Part shown: positions 55,926 through 64,000 of the stretch, in pieces
Layout: every line of letters starts with the position of its first letter
Position numbering within the stretch: the stretch's first letter is position 1
Assembly: GCF_001039355.2 (NCBI RefSeq)
Contig: NW_019774147.1
Span: 139,111 to 203,110 of the forward strand
Length of the DNA stretch: 64,000 nucleotides
Direction of reading: 5' to 3'
Source of the DNA: Lingula anatina
Lineage: Eukaryota; Brachiopoda; Lingulata; Lingulida; Lingulidae
Notes under the pieces: generated by a model
Told to the model about the DNA's origin: nothing
Databases searched by the model: none
What the model saw: only the letters and a program-made list of their open reading frames with translations
Program-made: the position numbers and the translations under genes

Positions 55926-58812
55926 TTTAAAGAAATGCACTGTGCTTTTTTCACTAAACAGACCCTTGCACAAATTTCACGTGTTAAAGTTCAATTTTCC
56001 GTAGTCTTAATAACATTACTGATTGCACATAAATTCTTTTAACATCAATCAGTTTATTTTTGGTATACCAAGTTGGACACATGACTTGAAGTCTGTCTTC
56101 AATGGTAGTCATGCGTAGTACATGTCTTGTTCTTTAAAAGATATATTCTATATAGACTTGTGTTCCGTCTTGCATGAAGGTTGCTCTCACATTAAATAAA
56201 AAAGCAAGGCGGAAATTGCGAAACTAACGGGAAAGCGGTCATCAACATTTCTATCGATAACAATGGGCATGGTTTTACGCTGTTAGCCTCGTCCACTTCA
56301 TGTGAAGAAATCGCCCCATTATTGTAGTAACATTTCATGCATCTCTATCAAACAGATGCTGCATGATTCATCGTATTGATCTCAAATAAGTAATAGGGAT
56401 TACAATGTTACAGTTAAGAAACATCTCAGTGAGGGGCCAACAATTCATGGAAAAAAAGACAATTAGCGGGGTGGAGGGGGGACTGGGGGTTAACGGCAAA
56501 TATTGTGTACTTTAAGTTTTAAGTAGGGGGTCGGTGGCTTTGGGTTTTATTTTAATGATACATTTGGCCTAAAGAGTTCACTCAGCCCCTCGACTCCTTC
56601 CCNNNNNNNNNNNNNNNNNNNNNNNNNNNNNNNNNNNNNNNNNNNNNNCTTCCCCCCCCCCCCCCCCGCCCCAGCCCTTGCTTCTTAAGCGTCTGGGAAA
56701 AAAAGCCAACGGGCTAACCAACACCCCCCTCCTCCACCCCGGCACCTGGTTCCTACACCTATTCATCTGGATATGATTTTACCTTGGACTTCGGAGCATG
56801 TTGTCGTTAGCGTTTTGTAACTGCTAAGTAGTCACCACTGCCACTAGTTTTCTTTTATAAAATATTTCCTCTGAGCTTTATATGCTCCTAGGCAAGTCTG
56901 TCCTTCACCGAACCCAATCAACCATACCGCATGCAACCCACAGCAACAAAACAATGTAATCGTTTATCACCCGCCCACTGCATTTATATCAGTTGTATGC
57001 CTATAACGTAAATAACATGAAGTATATATATACCTATATATGTCTCAATCACAATTTAAAAAGTCTTGAAATTCACAGTTCAGTTTTTCCAGAGTTTTAT
57101 CTATCACAGTTCAATAAAATTGCATCTCCATAAAGTAGAGTACCTCTGCTACTTTGCAGTTTCTTAAAACCTCAATGGCGTTCCAAACAAAAGTCAGTTC
57201 AAAACGCTTTGCCGGGATAAAACGTTTTCAAGTTTGTTGGAATACCACAAACACGGGCGCATCTGCCTTTATAATAAAAGACAAAATATTAAAGGTCACC
57301 TACGCGAGATTTCCCGCCAAAGCAATTTTTCCTTGGGGAAAAAAGCAATTTTCTCCTTACGAAGACTTGTTTGATCCGTCACTGTTTGATCCGTCCCGTT
57401 CGATGTTTTATTCTATTTATGGCCAGTGATTTAGATCGCCATGTATTCCGGATTCCAGATGTAAATATCGACACCAGGAGGTTTTATATGTGGGGTTTGT
57501 CGTTTTTAATATCTGAATTGGGAATTCGAAAGATAAAGTAGCTTTGCAGGCCATGCAGAAAAAAAAATACACTGTTTATCTGGATCTTTGGAGGGATGAA
57601 ATTCTCAAAAATAGGGCTGCGAAAAACTGACCACTGAATTGTCTGTGCTTGACTCGTACACATATAAAGGCAGTGCATACCACTCAAACCGCTACTGACA
57701 TGCTTTTTCCTGCGTAAGATGAATATGTATGCTAATTCCGCGGAAGGGTTAGTGATCAATATACATATAAGCTAGATTATGAAAAATCGAAAATAAATTA
57801 CTGAAAAAGCATGTGAAAAAGGTCTGCATCAAAAATGCCTCTGCTATGCGTTGACGAGCAGGTTATCCTATTTTATGTCACTTATAATAGAAAGATAGAT
57901 GGAACGAAAGGAAACAATCGATGGGATGACGCCTAGTAGGCTTAGGACTATTCGCTGACAAGGCATAATGTTGTCACGAACATTTTACCCGCAAGCATAC
58001 CCTTACATATGCAGACTTCCCTTAATAGTTATTACCCGCATGAAACCACGCTGTTTACCCTAGATACAAAATGATATAACTTTCACAGCGCAGACAATTT
58101 TAAGAGCCATATACTCGTACCACGTATAAAACGGTACATCACCTTGTTTGATAGCGCTTTATTTGTTAATTATGAATTAACCAAGTATGCGGGTTCGATT
58201 TGACCTTTTTTAAGATCCCACAAAATGTTAAAGGAAGCAACTTAAACAAATTATTTTTGTTTTTTTTCATGGGTTATGTTAATGATTTTGTCAAATAATC
58301 TTTGCAGCATACAAATTATCGGCGTTGCATAAGGAACTGATCGTGAATCAAACATCACCAGGTCGTGATTAATATGTATCCGGGCAACGACATGAACGTA
58401 CCGGAACCTCTTCGTCGTGTACTCCTTACATTGGGTATGGACAGGCACGTGCTGTGAATAGGTTTCATTGGCTTTAAAGGTAATCTGACCAAACATACAT
58501 TCATTGCTAAAAAGAAATATTATATATATATACAATTCTTAAGTAGTATCAATATTTTAATTTGTATGTATTAAATCTCTAATATTTTTTCTCTATTCCA
58601 CAAGAATTGGTTCGATAAAAAAATGCCATGTTTTCCTTGGTGTAGTTTTGGTTAATGCTTTTACTGATAACTAGAAAAGGAGGTTGCTATTTGGCGAAAA
58701 AGAGTTCACATCGGAAAAGAATGCACGTCATATCCCGGACGCACCGGCGGAAAGAACTACGTACAGCCCCCCCCCTTCTCTCCAGATAATAAATATATCT
58801 GTTTGACCCAGC
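55926..58812. other. Intergenic stretch with a sequencing gap
   Basis: No gene supported. A gap of 46 Ns (56603-56648) lies beside a poly-C run. A 91-codon plus-strand frame at 57154-57429 (contains FSPYEDLFDPSLFDPS) has no recognisable domain or splice context and is left uncalled. Confidence 0.4.
56603..56648. other. Assembly gap (46 N)
   Basis: An ambiguous run directly followed by a C homopolymer, the probable cause of the gap. Confidence 0.95.
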
Positions 58813-58996
58813 TGGTGTACTTGAGTGTGGTAGAGGTGACGTAAGGTCTGGAACACATTCAACCCGTATGATTACACCCCAACTGCTTATGGATTTTTTT
58901 AGAAATAACAATCAACGTTATCGACTGCTATCTGTCCTATGCGGTATCCTCTTTCCTCTATGTGCATAATCGCGTTGGTGGCTATAGATGAGCTAC
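58813..58996. repeat. Dispersed repeat D, copy 2
   Basis: Second copy of the segment at 55731-55925, in the same orientation, about 3.1 kb away. Confidence 0.65.
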
Positions 58997-60492
58997 AGCT
59001 TGCTTACTGGAGTTTCCTATGGGATCTATTGTTCCTGACTATTACATGTACTTCCTTAGCCTTTCTAAATACTAAAAAAAGACCTCCGTGTAGTGTGCGT
59101 AAACTTCACGGGTACCTGAGCTACAACTAATTTATCCCAGCTTTTTTTTTTGCTCATGATATACAGTATGATGATTTTTTGAGAATGGCATTAAAATTTC
59201 CCCTGTTTTACTTTCATATGTGCGTTGTGAATAATGTGTGTTCATGGCAGTCATGGGTTTATTAGGTACGGCAATGTGTTTAATCAACTATAATGAGGGC
59301 ACTTTTTCCTAGACGGAAGAATGCAAGCACATAACCTCATACTATTGCTTTAAACAACATTTTTAAAATGCACATCTTATAGACTGTCCATTTTCACTTA
59401 AAAGGCGAGCGCAAATAATTCTCACCGAAAAGAGGCAGTAAAATCGCTACTGTAAATCACTAGGATGATAAGTAAGGGTTAGACAATCTGAATGATAAGT
59501 GTCCGACAGTTGACGAGCATCATGATCTAATCAGTTCCCCGCATTCTTGTCTTTACTTGTGCGGCTCCATATAAAGTTGTTGCCCGTAAGGCGGGTCTCA
59601 AGAGAATAGGAGTACTTATACATAGACACGATTTTGATTAGGTGAATTGCACACGATCAGAAAACAAGCGCATTATATCCCATTCAATCCGTGGACGAGC
59701 AAAATTTAATGACCACTCGTGACTATATTATGGCAACCATATTTAAACTGCTAGAAGCAACAGCGGGGAAAAAGCCAACAGCAATTATTTATTCCGAAGT
59801 CGTTAACGCCTTTAAATTACTCTCTCTCTCTCTCTCTCTCTCTCTCAGTCTCTCTCTCTCTCTCAGTCTCTCTCTCTCTCTCTAACAACACATGTGCGTG
59901 ATGATAAGCTGAGTTCAGTGCGCACAGCGCACGTTGGTTGTCTGGTTACATATTACAGCTCAAAATAAGCATCCGGTTTGAAGTAAATTAACCTTGTGTT
60001 CATATCATAAACGCTATTAGATGGCATGCATATATGCAATATGTGTGTGCCGCAGCCCGAAAGATTCACTTGGCTGCTTGCGCCGTACACAAGCTATTGC
60101 TTGATGGTTCAATTATTTCAACAACTGAGACGGGCCAGCTGTGACTTTTTTCACTTCAACCACTGTTTGTACCGCCTTGGTCATTAAACTTTGTTCCTGC
60201 CGCTTCACACGACTTTATTTTAACTCATGAATTAGGTATAAAACCGGAGAGGAAAGCCTATGTTCGTGCCCTTTTTGTTGAATGTTTGTAAATCATTCGC
60301 CTCGTGTGAGAAATCCAATAACGGATCCCAGAATACTAACGCGATGGTATCACTGCACATGCGCTGATCGTAAGCGCTCCGCTTGTCCTCATTAATGCTG
60401 TCGCGTTTTCCTCTTTCATTTAACGCGTAACGATTAACAGCGTGACAGCAGACTGCTAAAGCTCTTATCTCCATCCGTACACCCCGTCGAAG
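58997..60492. other. Upstream region of the winged-helix gene
   Basis: No coding signal until 60493. A CT microsatellite occupies 59818-59882. From about 59900 onward CpG dinucleotides become clearly more frequent than in the rest of the window. That fits an unmethylated promoter region for the following gene. No TATA box is evident. Confidence 0.4.
59818..59882. repeat. CT dinucleotide microsatellite
   Basis: A CT run interrupted twice by CAGT. Confidence 0.95.
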
Positions 60493-61131
60493 ATGGCTGT
60501 TGTACGAAACAAGGACTGGATTCTTGAGACAATTGATCAACTGCGAAAACGCAAAGCTCGGCCAGACATTGAGAGAATTTGTCACATGTTGCAAAGAAAA
60601 CATGGTCTGACGAGGGAAGAAATAGAAGCTGACCTTGAGAGCTTGGTAGAGGCAGAGGTGGTTATAAAAGTCGATTATAAAGGCAGTACCAGCTATCGAA
60701 ACGCAGCCAAATGGAGAAAAAGTCACTTAGGCGGACTGGTGTTAAATTCAACAGAAGTTAGCAAGAGAATCGTTAACGCGCTACGCGCCTTAACAAAAAC
60801 CGAGTCGTTACCCGATTCTGAAACACAAACGTGTAACATCAATAATAGCAGCAGCATAGGGGTCAGCCTGAGTGAGATTGAAAAATGGATTGCAAACGAA
60901 GACCCAGAATCAACTCTGGTGAAAGCGAATCTCCAGGTTGCTTTGGACCGTGAGGTGGACGCGGGCCAAATCGCAAGGCTCAACGACAACACCTACGTGC
61001 TATCTGACAACAAGAAACCTAAAGCGCATAACCCGACTAAAATTGGAGGGCCAGGAAAGGGCGGGCTACATCATGGAAAACGCGGCCGTCCGGCCACCAA
61101 AAAGCCGGTGTGTATAAAACGGACTCATTGA
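60493..61131 (+). CDS. SAMD1/KAT6-type winged-helix, AT-hook chromatin protein (possibly first exon of a longer gene)
   Basis: An open frame of 212 residues from the ATG at 60493. Residues about 8-77 match the SAMD1/KAT6 N-terminal winged helix: WILETIDQLRKRKARPDIER, ICHMLQRKHGLT, then IKVDYKGSTSYRNAAKW. In SAMD1 and KAT6 this domain binds unmethylated CpG DNA. Residues about 89-172 (KRIVNALRAL, VSLSEIEKWI, VALDREVDAGQIARL, TYVLS) resemble a second, histone-H1/H5-like winged helix as in KAT6. A basic Gly-rich tail contains KRGRPATKK (residues 196-204), an AT-hook core. SAMD1's C-terminal SAM domain and the KAT6 catalytic domains are absent. A GTGTGT after GCCG could be a donor, so the frame may be a first exon with the rest beyond the window. 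Confidence 0.75.
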   Translation: MAVVRNKDWILETIDQLRKRKARPDIERICHMLQRKHGLTREEIEADLESLVEAEVVIKVDYKGSTSYRNAAKWRKSHLGGLVLNSTEVSKRIVNALRALTKTESLPDSETQTCNINNSSSIGVSLSEIEKWIANEDPESTLVKANLQVALDREVDAGQIARLNDNTYVLSDNKKPKAHNPTKIGGPGKGGLHHGKRGRPATKKPVCIKRTH

Positions 61132-64000
61132 AATGACTCACAAGCTCAAGCGCATATTTATCTAGGCGACATTTTGCACTTATCTCAATGCGTGCGTGAT
61201 AAGCTGGCGCGATCATATACAGAGCGTGGCAGTCTGTTTTTCCCCCGTCTCCATTGCGCGAAGATTTCATTGCGCTCGCTGTATTTCAATTTATCATACA
61301 CCTTCAGTTTACGGGTATGCGTTTCACTGCACAGAGGTTATATGTGGTAGAACTGGTAGTGGGGGCAGCACTTGGCTCATATCTGTTATATAGCTTTCTT
61401 AAATAACCAGCGCATTTCTGACTCTAAATCTCTGTCATGTTTCTGTGTATTTTGGTCCAATTAACGCAATGGTCCATGGAAATCTGCTAAGAAGGCTACA
61501 GTGTTCTTAGAAAGAAAACTAGCGCGTTAGGTATTGTACTTTCTAAAACTATTCCCCACCCACTTAACAACTTAGGAAAAATACACACTGATAAAAGAAT
61601 GCTGAAGGGAACGCGCACAATGAATATATATAGAGCCCGTTCCACTCCATATAACCACATATAAATTGCGACTTCACATGCGTTAGTTCCATGAAAACGA
61701 TGGTATGTGGGTATATTCTCTAAGGCTATCTAACGTGATGCCTCTCGCTCAATTCCCTGTTCGAATATACCGTGAAAACGTTTTTATACGGGATCTACGT
61801 GTGATTCTTGTTCAAATTTATAAATGTCGGGTAAAGTTATAGGTCTGCGGAATTAATAATTCATGACCAAGTCATACTGTGTTAATGTAATCGTATTTGC
61901 TTTAACTGGATATGGTGGCGCGTTCCATTGCGCGCGGAGAGATAGATCGGAACGAGTGATGTTGGTTGGCCAAACGTATTGGATATCGATAAAACAGCCA
62001 GTGCATTGTTAATAATGACTAGAGGTTCGAGGAAGATAAGTCAGTTAGTTTTGAAAAAAAAAAGCATCCAGGATGTTCTGTAAATTTTTCTTTTTCGATT
62101 GCGCTCTCATATTGAACATCTTGACTTTGATACGTGTCTGTGTAATATGCACCGAGAAACGGGCAATTTACGCACCGGAGCCGCAATGACCTGAGCTGGT
62201 GCGTAAACTCGCCGTAACGATAACCGTAAGACGATCAAGAGCAGTACAGCGCATATAAATAACCCTTTCCCCTCTGACTGCATGTAAGGCGGTGTGCTAT
62301 ACAGCGCTCAGTATATGCTGGCATGCCGCGCCTGTACTTTACGTAGTGTTCGCAAATAATATTTATATAACACCTTTATAGATATCAAGCACACCTCACA
62401 ATGCCCAGTTACTATAGCTCACAGTCGGCGCGTTCTCGGGTGACTTCGTGAGCATTAAATTGTTTTCGGTAATCACCGTGCGGTGAAAAGGGCTCGCCTT
62501 TATTTAGTTACCGACATGTATACGTGAAAACCCGTTTGGGAATACTTCAATGACCGTCCTCTATATCAGGATGAAAGGTCGGTTACACAGCAGAGTGTAG
62601 CCGCCTCTTTTTTCACTACTGCTGTGGCGATGTGCCAAGGTGAATTTATCTATAATGATGGTTGAAAATGTTGATTGAGATGGGGTTGTATTTTGACTTA
62701 AGTTTTTAATTTGCGTGTCAGGCAAGCGTGCCAAGGAGTTTTATACAGATTTGTTGAAAGTTGTACTGAATTCCTGTAGATGAAATATATCGATCAAATT
62801 GTGATAAAATACGTAGTAAAACGATGTGGCGGATGAAACCACTTTTAGCTTCTTTCAACCCGAGAGATCTACAGTTTGCTGCCTTGTCTCAAATAGATAA
62901 GCATTTTTGGACTCCTACTGAGTCGGCAGTACGGGTATTTATATGACGTGAAATAACTATTTCTGTTGGGGAGCCATTATTACACTACCTTTCATCCGCA
63001 TAATTTATTCAAACTCTGTGACGCTATACATGTATTTAATCACTTCACTTTGACATTTGTATTTACTATGAGGACATCAACTCGTATCCGACGTATTGGC
63101 TGGCTAATAATACCACACTACGGCATGACTTGATAATTATTCCAGCTCTGGTCGCAAGGGGTTTACCGCTTAAACCTCCTGCATTCGTGACTTTTAACAC
63201 ATGCCATTGTGCGAGCGTGATAGAATCTCCAACATATAAAATTGCAGGTTTTGTCGAAAAAGGGGCCTAGAGGGAAAGACATGGGGTTATCGTAAATCCT
63301 CGCCATATCATAAAATTAAAAAAAATTGTATGCGGCCTGGATAGCAAAGAAACGGTTTTATCGGTACCTGTATTTTTGGGGTCTATACCACATGCACGTT
63401 GAAGTCACTAAATGTTTTACCAGCTGTTAATATATCTGAAAATTTCATGGAAGTGGCGTGCAGCGGAAAATGTGTGCGAGATAGTAAGATACCTGTCAAC
63501 GATGGCGAAATCCTCCGTGTGTGTTTCCAATTCAGTATCGATCTTCGCAATCCGCCTTAGTACATTTTCAGGCAATTTATCTTGGGCTTCTGTACCTAGT
63601 AACTGTCATTATTGAAAAAAAAGCATTTAGAGAGCATTCTAGGCATCGAAGCACTGTTCAACTCGGGTAAAATAAAACAGCAATGAAGATGCACTGCATA
63701 TATACTTGACAATTTTAGGTGTATTTGTACTGAAAATATTCAAAGAAATATGGAATTTAAGATAACTAATATCATAAATTATGGATGATGGGAGCCAATA
63801 CTAAGCAAGTTTTTTTTGCAAGTTGACAATAAGAAAAGGCTTCTACCTGTGTACACAGAGAATTAAAATATAAGTGCGAATTACAAAATATTTTCCCGTA
63901 GGATTGTCAGAGTTGGGGTTTTTGTCAGTAGGTACGTGTAAATGGAAATCTAACGCCCAGCTAAGGATCATCTGGTATGATCAACTAAGATGCTATGAAC
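61132..64000. other. 3' flank of the winged-helix gene; no gene seen
   Basis: CpG-rich until about 62500, then AT-rich again. No frame longer than about 67 codons with coding character. I found no exon that would continue the winged-helix gene and no RNA gene. Confidence 0.4.

Noticed and set aside
57154-57429. 91-codon plus-strand frame
   Set aside because: No domain, no neighbouring exons and no copies; length is within chance for this region.
60232-60726. 164-codon minus-strand frame
   Set aside because: It overlaps the winged-helix coding frame on the opposite strand, which has clear homology.

Overview
This is animal nuclear DNA. It is AT-rich, with many-exon genes, GT-AG introns (plus a few GC-AG), dense microsatellites and short inverted-repeat transposons. 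The genes point to a marine invertebrate: a giant EGF/laminin-G protein, a coiled-coil C-type lectin, DNMT2, ATPAF1, MRI1 and an S15-type hydrolase. The near-identical but polymorphic copies suggest a highly heterozygous genome. I cannot name the species or phylum from sequence alone.

Layout. (1) 1-714 is a second copy of the last exon of the C-type lectin gene, cut off by a single N at 715. (2) 2.5-26.3 kb, minus strand, is one secreted protein gene of at least 29 coding exons (signal peptide, LDLa-like module, Ser/Thr/Pro-rich mucin-like block, about 43 EGF modules, two laminin-G modules). All its exon phases chain correctly. Two plus-strand genes sit inside its introns: an intronless LRR membrane protein (5262-6353) and the C-type lectin (12206-14031). 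(3) 27.1-44.9 kb holds ATPAF1 (+), DNMT2/TRDMT1 (+) and the 3' end of an S15/CocE-like hydrolase (-), present as overlapping, nearly identical partial copies whose borders are single Ns at 33296 and 41646. The simplest reading is one locus of three genes whose two alleles were laid end to end. (4) 43.7-47.5 kb is the complete hydrolase and 49.3-53.3 kb is MRI1, both minus strand. (5) 53.3-60.4 kb is intergenic and rich in nested MITE-like elements, with a 46-base gap. (6) 60.5-61.1 kb, in a visibly CpG-richer stretch, is an open reading frame with a SAMD1/KAT6-type winged helix, a possible second winged helix and an AT-hook. (7) 61.1-64.0 kb shows no gene I can support.

The genes do not form a pathway. 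ATPAF1 is a mitochondrial assembly chaperone, DNMT2 a tRNA methyltransferase, MRI1 a methionine-salvage enzyme, and the EGF, LRR and lectin genes encode secreted or cell-surface proteins. The most informative signals are the haplotype structure, including presence/absence polymorphism of a TTAA-flanked MITE and a possible allele-specific insertion in DNMT2 intron 5; the large EGF gene with nested antisense genes; and several inverted-repeat families. Exon boundaries were placed by hand from splice consensus, frame and phase; no alignment was run.
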